Below, one piece after another: positions 42,373-53,300 of a DNA stretch of 54,365 nt. The notes below the pieces were generated by a model. The model saw nothing but the letters and a program-made list of their open reading frames with translations, had not been told where the DNA came from and did no database searches. Location: assembly GCA_036397855.1 (NCBI GenBank), contig DASWID010000122.1, positions 1 through 54,365 on the forward strand, read 5' to 3'. Position 1 is the stretch's first letter, and every line of letters starts with the position of its first letter. This DNA is from Thermodesulfobacteriota bacterium (GTDB taxonomy: Bacteria > Desulfobacterota_D > UBA1144 > Nemesobacterales > CSP1-2). The position numbers were made by a program, and so were the translations under genes.

Positions 42373-43683
42373 ATGACTATTTATAACCTCGTTAGCTTTG
42401 TTGGTTTATTTGTACTGCTTGGTGTCGCATGGCTAATGTCCACCGATAGAAGGAATATAAACTTCCGAGTAATTATATGGGGCTTAGTATTACAGATTGC
42501 TTTTGCCACTTTCATTTTCGTAATCCCGGCGGGTACAAGTTTTTTCTTATTCATTAACGATTCTGTCGTAAGGGTTCTTGATTCGGCTTCGGCTGGAGCG
42601 AAGTTTCTTTTTGGCAGGCTGTCCCTATCTCCCGGAGAGGTGAACGAGCATGGAGAATCCTCATTGGGTTTTTTTCTAGCGTTTCAGGTTTTTCCTGCCA
42701 TAATATTCTTTTCGGCCCTGATGTCAATTTTATATTATTATAAAATCATGCCGACTGTGATTAGGGGTTTTTCTTACGTGTTTACAAGATTTATGAGGGT
42801 TTCCGGAGCCGAGTCCCTGGTTGCGGCAAGTAACATTTTCGTAGGGATTGAGTCAGCATTAACGGTTAGGCCCCATCTAAACGAGATGACACGCTCTGAG
42901 CTCTGCACCGTTCTAACTGTTGGTATGGCGACGGTTTCATCCAGTGTTCTCGCTATATATATTTTCAGTCTTCAAAGTGTTTTTCCAACAATCGCCGGCC
43001 ATTTGATTTCTGCTTCAATCCTGTCAGCACCCGCCGCTTTGGTTATTTCGAAAATAATATTGCCGGAGAGTGAAGTGCCGAAAACACTAGGAGTCCAGAT
43101 TATCCCGTATTACCAAAAAGAAAGTACATTATTTGAAGCAATAATAAATGGGTCGAATAACGGGGTTAAGCTAATCGTGGGAATCGCGGCACTGCTTATC
43201 GCTGTTTTGGGACTGGTTTCACTCATTGATTTAGTCGTCGGTGGAATCGGTGGGAAAGTTAATGTTTTCACCGGAATGCATATAGACTGGTCTCTACAGG
43301 GGCTTCTGGGATATCTGTTTTACCCGTTTACAATCGTAATCGGGGTCCCAATCTCCGACGCATATAATATTTCAAAGATCATAGGCGAGAGAGTAGTTGT
43401 CACAGAAGTGGTCTCATACCAGGATTTGGCTAATTTAATGGAACAAGGCTTATTAATCCATCCGCGTTCTGTGATAGTAGCAACTTATGCGCTATGTGGA
43501 TTTGCTCACCTCGCTTCATTGGCAATTTTTGTAGGCGGAATTTCAGCCCTTGCGCCTGATAAAAAGGGTGTTATAGCGGGGGTTGGTTTTCGTGCTCTTA
43601 TAGCCGCAACTCTGGCGTGCATGATGACAGCTTGTGTCGCCGGGATGTTCATTTACGGTGATTCAGTTCTGATGGTTAGGTGA
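42373..43683 (+). CDS. nupC: NupC-family concentrative nucleoside transporter
   Basis: A 436-residue membrane protein with about ten membrane segments of the CNT family. Motifs are FQVFPAIIFFSALMSILYYY, SGAESLVAASNIFVGIESALTVRP (in order), and LTVGMATVSSSVLAIY. It imports nucleosides with Na+ or H+. The frame reaches a TTG at 42358, but the ATG at 42373 follows GAGAGGG at ideal spacing and I use that. The TetR promoter region starts 40 bp after its stop. Confidence 0.92.
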   Translation: MTIYNLVSFVGLFVLLGVAWLMSTDRRNINFRVIIWGLVLQIAFATFIFVIPAGTSFFLFINDSVVRVLDSASAGAKFLFGRLSLSPGEVNEHGESSLGFFLAFQVFPAIIFFSALMSILYYYKIMPTVIRGFSYVFTRFMRVSGAESLVAASNIFVGIESALTVRPHLNEMTRSELCTVLTVGMATVSSSVLAIYIFSLQSVFPTIAGHLISASILSAPAALVISKIILPESEVPKTLGVQIIPYYQKESTLFEAIINGSNNGVKLIVGIAALLIAVLGLVSLIDLVVGGIGGKVNVFTGMHIDWSLQGLLGYLFYPFTIVIGVPISDAYNISKIIGERVVVTEVVSYQDLANLMEQGLLIHPRSVIVATYALCGFAHLASLAIFVGGISALAPDKKGVIAGVGFRALIAATLACMMTACVAGMFIYGDSVLMVR

Positions 43684-43724
43684 CCACTTACTTCCATTAT
43701 TTTCCTGAATAATAAAATTCCCTC

Positions 43725-43752
43725 TTGACAAACAGAAAACGATTAATACAAT
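43725..43752 (+). promoter_or_regulatory. Sigma70-type promoter upstream of the small ORF and TetR gene
   Basis: TTGACA (43725-43730), 16 bp, TACAAT (43747-43752). It is directly followed by an inverted repeat. This is the best promoter in the window after the B12 one. Confidence 0.65.
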
Positions 43753-43757
43753 AAGTA

Positions 43758-43788
43758 CATACGTTTGTTTGAAACATATGTTCGTATG
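43758..43788. promoter_or_regulatory. Candidate TetR-type operator
   Basis: Outer half-sites CATACG (43758-43763) and CGTATG (43783-43788) are perfect inverted repeats around an AT-rich centre with partial symmetry (GTTTGTTTGAAACATATGTT). It starts 6 bp after the -10 box, where a bound repressor would block transcription. The TetR gene lies about 330 bp downstream in the same direction, so autoregulation is likely. Confidence 0.6.
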
Positions 43789-43816
43789 ACTGATAGACGA
43801 ACTTAAAGAGGCAATC

Positions 43817-44002
43817 ATGATGAATTTCAGCACAGACGAATTTCTTTTGCGTAAGACACCGAAATTACATACTAATCGGGAGAATTATGGATCAACCGGA
43901 AGCGTGATTCCTAGTCTGCAAAAGGTATTTTTCGAGACTACCGCCCGTGTGCAAAATCCATATAATCCCGTCAACCGGGCCAATTTATACGGAGTATTAT
44001 AA
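43817..44002 (+). CDS. Small hypothetical protein (61 aa) in the TetR leader
   Basis: A 61-codon frame starting at tandem ATGs and preceded by an AAAGAGG ribosome-binding site, 65 bp after the candidate promoter -10. The peptide is hydrophilic, with Asn/Thr/Arg-rich stretches and no membrane segment. If real it is cotranscribed with the TetR gene 120 bp downstream. I do not recognise it. Support is the RBS and promoter placement. Confidence 0.45.
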   Translation: MMNFSTDEFLLRKTPKLHTNRENYGSTGSVIPSLQKVFFETTARVQNPYNPVNRANLYGVL

Positions 44003-44122
44003 GGGTTAGAAAAAGTGGTTCCCTACGTCTTTACAGTGGAAGTGTGTTTTAGAGTCTGCTGATATGTATGAGATTCGTAAAAACAAAAATATGGAACATA
44101 TAAATAAACGAGGAGGTAAAAA

Positions 44123-44764
44123 ATGTCTGGAGTAACTACGAAAGAGAATCTTTTAGATACTGCAGAACGATTGTTCGCAGAGAGGGGAGTCAAAGAGACA
44201 TCCGTAAGGGATATCACTAAAGCCGCAGGGTCTCATTTGGCTTCGGTTAATTATCACTTTAGTACAAAGTATGGACTGATTCGAGCCGTTATTTCCAGGA
44301 GAATAGAGCCCCTGAAGAAGAGACGCTTCGAACTCTTGGATTCATATGAGGCAGAGGCGGGCGATAATCCTGTGCCCGTTGAAAAGATTATTTATGCACT
44401 TGTTGCCCCGGGCATGGAGCTTTATCTGGAAAACCCTCATTTTCTCCGTTTCGCAGGACGTATGGTATCCGATCCTGATAAGGAGATTCGGCGAATCTTT
44501 GTGTCTGAGCTGGATCCGGTCTTTTTCAGGGTTAAGGATTTATTGAAAAGGGTGCTACCAGAAACGCCCGAGGCCGAGATTATGTGGAGAATACATTTCA
44601 CGATTGGAGCGATGGTCCATACATGGACAAACCATTTCGATCTAGAATTGCGATCGGGCGGTGTCTGTAATATCACGAACGAGAAGGAAATTATTGATCG
44701 AATTGTGAGTTTTTGCGCTGCCGGGATTAGGGCACCGCTGAATAAACAATTGGGAGCTGTATGA
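44123..44764 (+). CDS. TetR/AcrR-family transcriptional regulator
   Basis: A 213-residue repressor. The N-terminal helix-turn-helix is at residues 7-55 (TKENLLDTAERLFAERGVKE, then VRDITKAAG, VNYHFSTKYGLIRAVI), and the C-terminal ligand domain (about 70-205) has a conserved FxxHFTIGAMVHTW-like stretch. A strong GAGGAGGT ribosome-binding site precedes the ATG. A promoter with an overlapping inverted repeat lies upstream. Likely targets are its own operon and perhaps the adjacent exporter or transporter genes. The ligand is unknown. Confidence 0.88.
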   Translation: MSGVTTKENLLDTAERLFAERGVKETSVRDITKAAGSHLASVNYHFSTKYGLIRAVISRRIEPLKKRRFELLDSYEAEAGDNPVPVEKIIYALVAPGMELYLENPHFLRFAGRMVSDPDKEIRRIFVSELDPVFFRVKDLLKRVLPETPEAEIMWRIHFTIGAMVHTWTNHFDLELRSGGVCNITNEKEIIDRIVSFCAAGIRAPLNKQLGAV

Positions 44765-44818
44765 AGAATTAAAGCAGTCAAATAATTCATTACAAATGTA
44801 GGTTAGGGGGACAGTAAA

Positions 44819-46012
44819 ATGTTACGAGATACTAAATTAGGGGAAATTTTCGATGAAATTGCCAAGATCCAGTTTGATTCATTTGATGAAGAATTTTCAT
44901 CCTTCGAATCCGATGTAGATATCAAGAGTGAGTCTGAGATCGATTTTGAAACGTTTGATAGGATGGAAAGAACAGAGAAAGGAGATGGATTCGCAAATAA
45001 TGATCTCAGACTTATAAATGCGTATTTTAAAGAAGTTGGCACAGTGCCCCTGCTCAGCCATAAAAAGGAGCTTGAAGTCGCCGCTAAGATCAAGAAATGT
45101 GAAGAGATGGCTGAAGGGGTCAAACGTCTGATACGGAAAGAATATGGCAGAAACATTGATGCCGCGAGAATTCCTCAGGAATCAATGTCTTTTTCTGGTA
45201 CCGGCTCAAGCCACTCTGAAGGTTACCCTTGTTCAAAAAAGCTCGTGAGATTATTTAAGCTGTTGGAGGTTTTTTCAAAAAAAGCCATTCAATACAGAAA
45301 TGGATTTATTAATGCAAACCTGAGGCTTGTAGCAAGTATTGCAAAGAAATACGAAGGGCGGGGTGTTCCATTTCTTGATTTGCTTCAAGAGGGAAACCTC
45401 GGCCTTATAACCGCGGTTATGAAATTTGATTATAAGAAGGGCTACAGGTTTTCCACTTATGCGTGTTGGTGGATAACACAGGCCATGACCAGAGCTATCT
45501 ACTGTCAGACACGAACGGTGAAGATACCTGCCTATGTATTAGAAAAATCCGGAAGGATTAGAGAAGCGCGAGCTCGACTTGAGAAGAGAATTGGAAGGAG
45601 GCCAATTGCTGAAGATATTGCAAGAGAAGTAGATATGTCCGTGAAGGCTGTAAGCAGAGCACTGAAGGCAAGTGAAAACGTGCTTTGCCTTGATTCACCT
45701 GTTATAGGGCGTGAAGGCACGACATTCATGGATATTTTTAAAGATCAAGAATTCCGTCCCCCTGATTCTCTGATTGCTAAAGCTCTGGTCCCAAAGAGTG
45801 TTGACGATGCGCTTAAGGTGCTCGATAGCAGAGAAAGGGAGATTATCAAGATGAGGTTTGGGATAGGTTTTGACACTAATTATACATTGGAGAAAATAGG
45901 AATAAGACTAAACTTAACAAAAGAACGGGTAAGGCAAATTGAGAGACATGCGCTCAGAAGGCTTAGAAGGTCAAAATCGGCCAACACGCTAAGGAGTTTG
46001 ATTGAAGCCTGA
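44819..46012 (+). CDS. Sigma-70 family RNA polymerase sigma factor (group 2, RpoD/RpoS-like)
   Basis: A 397-residue sigma factor. Region 1.2 lies at about 60-98 (NDLRLINAYFKEVGTVPLLS). Region 2 is at about 163-228, with the -10 recognition segment DYKKGYRFSTYACWWITQAM. Region 3 is at about 235-310, and region 4 at about 330-385 has LTKERVRQIERHALRRL for -35 binding. It lacks the large region 1.1 of a primary sigma and has a short acidic N-terminus, so it is probably a group-2 stress or stationary-phase factor. A TAGGGGG ribosome-binding site is present. It starts 54 bp after the TetR gene and may be cotranscribed with it. Confidence 0.9.
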   Translation: MLRDTKLGEIFDEIAKIQFDSFDEEFSSFESDVDIKSESEIDFETFDRMERTEKGDGFANNDLRLINAYFKEVGTVPLLSHKKELEVAAKIKKCEEMAEGVKRLIRKEYGRNIDAARIPQESMSFSGTGSSHSEGYPCSKKLVRLFKLLEVFSKKAIQYRNGFINANLRLVASIAKKYEGRGVPFLDLLQEGNLGLITAVMKFDYKKGYRFSTYACWWITQAMTRAIYCQTRTVKIPAYVLEKSGRIREARARLEKRIGRRPIAEDIAREVDMSVKAVSRALKASENVLCLDSPVIGREGTTFMDIFKDQEFRPPDSLIAKALVPKSVDDALKVLDSREREIIKMRFGIGFDTNYTLEKIGIRLNLTKERVRQIERHALRRLRRSKSANTLRSLIEA

Positions 46013-46094
46013 GAGATGGTGTTTGTTACAATATTTGCCTGAGATTCTCTATAACGGAATTCATGACGCAATGCCTTGTGAGGCAGAGTATAAA

Positions 46095-46793
46095 TTACGG
46101 ATCCTTGGTAAGTATATTGAGATTTCCGATGTTATCCATCTGATCCCTTATCCATTGTCGCCTGTTGTTCACATACGAAGAGGGACTAACAGGAGACATT
46201 CTGCGCGGGCTTGGCAGGATAGCGGCTAATAGTGCCGCTTCATCTTTTGTGAGTTTGGCAGATGGCTTGTCAAAGTAAACCCGTGATGCCCTTTCGGCCC
46301 CATATATACCTTTTCCCATCTCAACTACGTTGAGATACACCTCAAGTATTCGTTTCTTACTCCAGAATGTCTCAATCAAGACCGTGAAATAGGCTTCTGC
46401 CCCCTTTCGAAGCCAGGAACGTTCTGGCCAGAGGAATACATTTTTTGCTACCTGTTGAGTTATCGTGCTGGCGCCTTTAACCCTATCATCGCTTATGTTA
46501 TTGATTGCCGCCCCCCTGATGGCATTGAAATCAAAACCGTGGTGTTCGAAAAATTTCTGATCTTCAGAAGCTACTACTGCCAGCGCCATGTTGTCTGAAA
46601 TTGAATCATAGTCCTTCCAGGTCTTAAGGATTCTTCTACTTTGACCGTCGCTTTCAAGATACCGTATCACCATTAAAGGCGTGATGGGTGGGTTTACATA
46701 CCTGTAAAGAAGAACCCAAGAGGTCGTGATGATGAGGAGAAGTAGAATGATTTTCAATATGAATCGAGAAATATTCTTGACGAGCTTTTTCAT
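46095..46793 (-). CDS. mtgA: Monofunctional peptidoglycan glycosyltransferase
   Basis: A 232-residue GT51 enzyme that polymerises lipid II into glycan strands in the periplasm. One N-terminal membrane anchor spans about residues 10-30. The catalytic motifs are VVASEDQKFFEHHGFD, KGASTITQQVAKNVFLWPER and the ILEVYLNVVEMGKGIYGAE segment, which closes the active site. No transpeptidase domain follows, so it is MtgA rather than a bifunctional PBP. It converges with the sigma-factor gene. Confidence 0.92.
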   Translation of the reverse strand: MKKLVKNISRFILKIILLLLIITTSWVLLYRYVNPPITPLMVIRYLESDGQSRRILKTWKDYDSISDNMALAVVASEDQKFFEHHGFDFNAIRGAAINNISDDRVKGASTITQQVAKNVFLWPERSWLRKGAEAYFTVLIETFWSKKRILEVYLNVVEMGKGIYGAERASRVYFDKPSAKLTKDEAALLAAILPSPRRMSPVSPSSYVNNRRQWIRDQMDNIGNLNILTKDP

Positions 46794-47332
46794 GGAAATA
46801 AAAACTTTGAGTTTATTTTACTCTGAGTCTGAGAATTAAAATAACCAGTTCAGCTAGGTTTTGGAAGCAACTTTCGTTTTATAATTTTAACTAGCAACTT
46901 CCCTTTAGCTTGTTGCAGGGTTACCGATGAGTCATTGCAAAGGACTGAAAGGACCGAAGCAATCTCTCTCTTTTTGGATCGCCACAAGTCTATGCCCTTC
47001 GAGAAGACAAATGAGAAACAACATAGAAATGTATTTTCCCTTTTCATCAGCACATAAATAAACATTCTCTTCAGTCGCCGCGAGGGCTACTGAGAGAAAT
47101 CGAATGGGACGAAGGAATCTCAAAAAAAGAAGATGTTGCAGGGAGTTTGCACTTAGCGTTAGCTCCCGGGTATCGTAGAACGAATATGGGGTCACGGCAC
47201 TAAACTAGACATTTTTTGAAATTTGTAATTTTCAACCCTCCTTTCAAATATGGGTCTATACTTAGGTTAAACATCTATTGGTTTATAGACTCAAAATATT
47301 TAAGTAGAAAGATGTGGAGATAAATTTTTAGA
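46794..47332. other. Non-coding region with eroded GCAATCTC-type repeats before the giant gene
   Basis: 539 bp. The stretch TCATTGCAAAGGACTGAAAG (46931-46950) leads into ACCGAAGCAATCTC, and a partner GGGACGAAGGAATCTC (about 47105-47120) lies in it. Both look like arms of the widespread GTCATTGCGAGG...GAAGCAATCTC intergenic element, now diverged. Two 71- and 87-codon minus-strand frames here are not accepted as genes. The promoter of the giant gene must lie in the AT-rich end (about 47230-47310); a TGGAG ribosome-binding site precedes its ATG. Confidence 0.45.
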
Positions 47333-50300
47333 ATGAAAAGCCTTTCAAAGTATAGTTTGTTACTATTAATTTTTTCTGTTTTTTTCAAGCCCGACGATTT
47401 AATTGCAATTGGAGAAAACTATGACGAACTGGGGTTTAAAAAGAATAAAACCTATGTGAAATTTTCTCCCGAGGAATACGTAAATATTTTTTCTGGAAAC
47501 CTATTACTAACACATACCGATGTCATTTTACCCGGCAATGGCGGCTTTGATCTTAAAATTCAACGAACTTACAATAGTAAGTTATACGCAGATTTCACCA
47601 ATATAGATAATCCTACAATTGCTGGCTTAACATTAGGCAGCTTGGGTTTAGGCTGGGACATGCATTTTGGAAGGATCAGCGATTATGGATTGACTGTTGT
47701 TAATGATCCAAATGAATTTTTTCTACAGATGCCAGATGGTTCTATTCACCCCATATACAACAATGACCACCCAAATATAAATTCACATGTTAACAGCACC
47801 TATATAACTGAGGATTTTTGGAAGATAGATTATGATCAGGCTAATGATCGGTATGTCATGACCCTAACCGATGGGACTGAATATACATTTAGCCGGCGTG
47901 TCACCAATGGCTTTTCATATAGTTTCCTATATGTAACTTCGATAAGAGACAAGAATGGCAACGAGATAACAATTGAATACTACGATTGCTGTAATATGAG
48001 TAATAATGATCCTGACACCGGTATCATCAGTACATGTCCTGATACAAATCTCGCTTCTAAGACACGACATATTAAAACAGTGACTGATAGTGTGGGAAGA
48101 GTAATCGATTTCGCCATGCTCAATAGCTCATGTCGGGGCAATGCAATCAGTTCGATTGACGCGAATGGAAATGTTTATAATTATCATTATTTTCCCGGAG
48201 ATGATAGTCCATCTACTACCTGGTTACATTGGGATGGAGGATCAGGACGTCTTTTGATGGAGGTCCAGCCTCCAATAGGACCAAGCTGGCAATATTTCTA
48301 CGATGTTGATCCAAACGACAGCGAACCTGATGGTGAGTTGATTTCAGTTACATATCCCTCAGGAGGTGTTGCCCAATATGATTATGAAACTATTGTATTG
48401 GACCTTTTAAATTCTCCAAGCGCAACTTCGCCGGTCCAGTTTCGGATGATAACGTCCAGAACTACATCCGGACGAAATATAACCTCCGGGACATGGGTGT
48501 TTGATTATGATCCGCTAAACCTTCAAGACATCACTACCGTTACTGATTCCTGTGGCAATAAAGAAGTTTATAAGTTTTTTGGCTTGAGAACGGGTTCGTT
48601 TAATGGTGGGTGGAGCATAGGTTTGCTCAATAATAAGGAAGTAAGGGATAGCGTTAATCTTATCTTCCAGACTGATAATAATATGTGGACTTCATATCGA
48701 ATCTCTAATGATGGGATTGATCCGATTGCCTCGACAACGGGGATATTTTTACCACTTTTAGATGGAGAGACTATAACTAGGGATGGTGTCGATTACCTTA
48801 CCGATTTTACCTACAACAGATTTTATGACTCGCCAACTCAAATTGCGGAAACGGGTGAAATTTCAAGAACCACAGACATTACATATTTTGAAGATCTTGC
48901 CGCCGGAAACTATATAATCGGTAAGCCTCTAATAACGACCTTTACATTCGGTACTGAATCAAAAACGATTTCCAACACTTACGATATTAGTGGGAACCTG
49001 CTTTCTGAAGATAACTTTGGAGTCATTACCGAATTCTCCTATCATCCGGATGGAAATCTAGAATGGCAGCGAAACGCAAGAGGGTTCTATTCAAATTTTG
49101 ATCAATACAGTTTTGGGGTTGCCGGACGAATAAGATTGGGTTCGTCTGACGATCTGGCAACCGATCCGGCAATAATTGAGTCAAGAACGATCAATTGGGA
49201 AGGAACGATTTCGAGCTTTACTAACGGGAGGGGGCATACCACTTCGTATACTTATGATGGTTTAAACAGATTAACTTCTATGACGCCTCCTCCAAGTGGC
49301 GAGGCGCAAACAACGATTGAATACGACAACCTCAGCGCTCAGTCGATGATAATTCGAAAAATCGATTCGTTTGTTCAACACTTTCTCGATGGTTTTGGCA
49401 GGCCAATCGGTGCCCTGTCTACAACCGGTGTACAAACTGAAATCGATTATGATGCGTGCGGCCGCAAGGTATATGAGTCACTTCCTTTTGACCTGGTAAC
49501 TCCCAATGTTGGAGAAAGCTTTACCTACGATCCCCTTGGCAGGATGAAAAGCATGACACATCCGGATAGTACAAAAATAGATTTGTCCTATTCGGAAAAT
49601 TCAGTAACCGTCAAGAATGAACGAAACATAAATACGACTTTAAATTATGCCTCCTTCGGTGATCCCGATGAAAAAAGACTGAGCAGTGTATTAGATGCGA
49701 ACAATAATACGACCTCTTATGAATACGATCTTCTGGGAAATATCACGAGGGTGGATTCACCTCAAGGCAACGATCGAGTCTTTACATCTAATTCCAAGAA
49801 CTTCCTCATTTCTGAGAGCCATCCTGAGAGCGGAACAACTATGTTTGGCCATGACGAGATTGGAAATGTTACATCTAAAACAAATGCCGATGGCAAAGCT
49901 ATCGGCTTTGAATATGATCGTCTTAATCGTTTGACGTTAGTTGACCACCCTACCGGGGAAGATGATGTTATTCTTGACTATGATGATGCAAGCAACAGGA
50001 CACTTATGGAAAGCGGCTCTGCCAGTTACTCATACGCCTTCCAGTATGACCAGTCAAACAGGCTAACAAGACAGGATGTCAATATCGGAGGCGTAAGCTA
50101 TAGTGTTGACTTTATATACGACGGGAAAAATAATCTTATCCTGTCGATATACCCTTCAGGCGAGGTTGTAGATTACAACTACGATGCGGATGGCAGGATA
50201 CTCCATATCCCACCGGTAGCCGGCAATTTTGCGTACCATGCTTCCGGGGCCCCAGTTCACTTCGATAATGAAATCGGCGTTTCCTCGGATTTCACATATG

Positions 50301-53300
50301 ACAATCGCAGCCGTCTAAAGACCCTACAAGTATCACGAACATTCCCATATCTACTGGTGAGTAAAGAGGGTTTGGGAGGTGGTACGGTAACAAGTAATCC
50401 CCTTGGAATAGACTGCGGCAGTGATTGTGCATTCCTCTCGGGTGCTGAAGGAACGGAAATAACACTTACAGCAACGCCTGATCCGGATTCAAATTTTGTT
50501 AGCTGGGGAGGGGACCCCGATTGTACCGATGGTATGGTAACGATGATGGGTACAAAGGTGTGTATGGCGACATTTGCATTAAAAGCTAGCCAGGAAACAC
50601 TTACGATCACAAAGGATGGAAGTGGAACAGGTACAGTAACAAGCAGCCCTCCCGGAATAGATTGCGGCAGTGATTGTACTGAGAATTATGACGTGAATAC
50701 CGAGGTTACTCTAACAGCAACTCCAGACGCAGGTTTTAGCTTTAATGGATGGAGCGGGGATCCGGATTGTTCAGATGGCATGGTTACGATGGATGCGAGT
50801 AAGACCTGTAATGCTACATTTGGGCTGCAGCAGTTTACACTTGATGTTGTAAATCTTAGCGACGGTTTTGGAAGCGGAACAATTACAAGTAACCCCTCTG
50901 GTATTTCATGCGGCGGCGATTGTTCGGAGGCCTATGGTGAGAATACGCAGGTAACTCTGACACCCATGCCCGACCCGGGATCGCAATTTGGAAGCTGGAG
51001 CGGTGTTGCGGATTGTTTGGACGGTATGGTCACTATGGATTCGGATAAATCATGCGGTGCAACATTCGTTAAATTTTTTACGCTGACCATACAAAAGAAT
51101 GGAACTGGTTCAGGAACGATAACCAGTAATCCTTCTGGCATAGATTGCGGACTAGATTGTTCTGAATCATATGGGGCAAATTCCATTGTAAGCTTTAATA
51201 TAACACCTGATCCCGGATCTACATTTGTTGGTTGGAGTGGACCTTCAGGATGCCCAACGTCTCCAACATCCAGTGTATTGATGGTTTCGGATTTAGCATG
51301 TACAGCAACATTTGACTTATTGCCCTCAAATCAGTTTTCGCTTAATGTGACCAAAGTGGGTGCCGGAAGAGTTACAAGTAGTCCACTTGGTATCAATTGC
51401 GGAGGTGATTGTACAGAGATATATGATGAAGGCACAAGTGTGACGCTCACGCCAAACGCAGATGCCGGTTGGGTCTTTGCAGGCTGGAGCGGCGACCCCG
51501 ATTGCTCAGACGGTAATGTATTGATGGACGTAAACAAGACCTGCAATGCTACTTTTGACACATCCTCCCAGCAGTTTACTCTGACGGTAGATATATTTGG
51601 GTTTGGACGGGTAATTGCTTTTAATGGGGCTTTACCAGCCGGGATAGATTGCAGGAAGGTAGGAATTCTTGGGCCAGTTTCAGGTAGTGATTGTTCCGAG
51701 ACTCTCCCTGTGAGTACTGATCTGAGCCTGGAAATCAATACGCTCTCTACATGCCCTCCTGGATTCATGCAGTTCTGCACTAATCCTGAGGTTGATTACA
51801 ACTCAACATTCATCAAGTGGGCCGGTGATCCGGATTGCTTAGATGGAGAAGTTGAATTGGATTCAAATAAAACCTGTATCGGAGTTTTTACACCATACTT
51901 ACTGACCCTATCAAAATCAGGTTCTGGTACTGTTGCTAGATCCCCTGCAGGAAATACATGTACTACATTTGCAGATTGCGATAGATATTATGAGCCGGGC
52001 ACAATCGTAGATCTAACAGCTATTCCAAATGCTGGTAATTTCTTTTCGGGGTGGACAGGTGATGCTGACTGCTCAGACAGTGGCTTGATCATGGATGAGA
52101 AAAAAAGCTGTACAGCCAATTTTGGTGTCCTACCGCCTAATAGCTTTGCACTAACTGTTCTTAAATCTGGAGGGGGGAAGGGTACTGTAACAAGTTTAGA
52201 TACTGGAATTGATTGTGGACCTGATTTTCATGAAGTTTACTCTGAAAATACGATGGTTACTCTCACACCCAATGCGGATCCTGGCTCAGTTTTTGTGGGT
52301 TGGAGTGGAGGGACGGACTGCTCGGGGAGTGTCGTGAGGATGGATGCAAGCAAGATCTGTACTGCTGAATTTGATCTATTATTCGATTTAACGCAACCAG
52401 CCGTTTACGTTGCAAACAATGCTGCAGATACCTTGTCTGTTATAGATTCTCTCACCCAAACGGAGGTTGCCAGTGTTCCTGGCGTGGGCGACGGACCTAA
52501 TGGAATCGCCGTAAGTCCAGATGGCACAAGGGTTTATATAACAAACTTCAGCGACGATACAATATCTGTACTGAATACTGAGAATTTAAAACTTGTGGAC
52601 ACTTTTGCGAGTGGTGACGGACCACATTTTCCAGCTATTAGCTCAGATGGCACACGACTCTATGTTCCAAACCGAAACGCAAATAGTGTATCGATAATAG
52701 AAACATCTAATAATACGCTGGTGGATACTTTGACTGTAGGTAATTTTCCGTTTGGTGTAGCTATTGACCCTCTAGGTACATACGTATACGTTTCTAATAC
52801 TTCAAGCGATAATGTATCTGTCATAGATTCGTCGACCAATTCTGTTATTGCAACTATTATCGTGGGAGATGGACCACGCCAAATTGCGGTGAGTCCGGAC
52901 GGAACCCGAGCTTATGTCGCAAACTGGGGCAGCGATACAGTCTCAATTATAGATACGATTAGCCATACCGTAGTAGATACTGTGAATGTGGGGAACGGTC
53001 CTTACGGTGTAGCCTTTAGCCCAGATGGCGCAAACGTATATATAACCCACGATCTTGACGTTTTCGTGTTAGTTATAGAAACGGTCAGTAATACCGTAGT
53101 GGATACAATTAGCGTCAGTTCATCCCTAGGAGTAGCTGTCAGTGATGATGGCACAAATTTATATGTCACCAACGATCTTGACGATACCGTCACGGTTGTA
53201 GAGACACTAAGTAATACTATCGTACAAACGGTGGGAGTAGGAGATAAACCTACGGGCGTTGCGTTTAGACCCGGAAATGATCCTTCTCCACCACAACAGC

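Noticed and set aside
46850-47195. Two overlapping minus-strand frames before the giant gene
   Set aside because: They overlap each other and cover eroded GCAATCTC-type repeats; no family signal.
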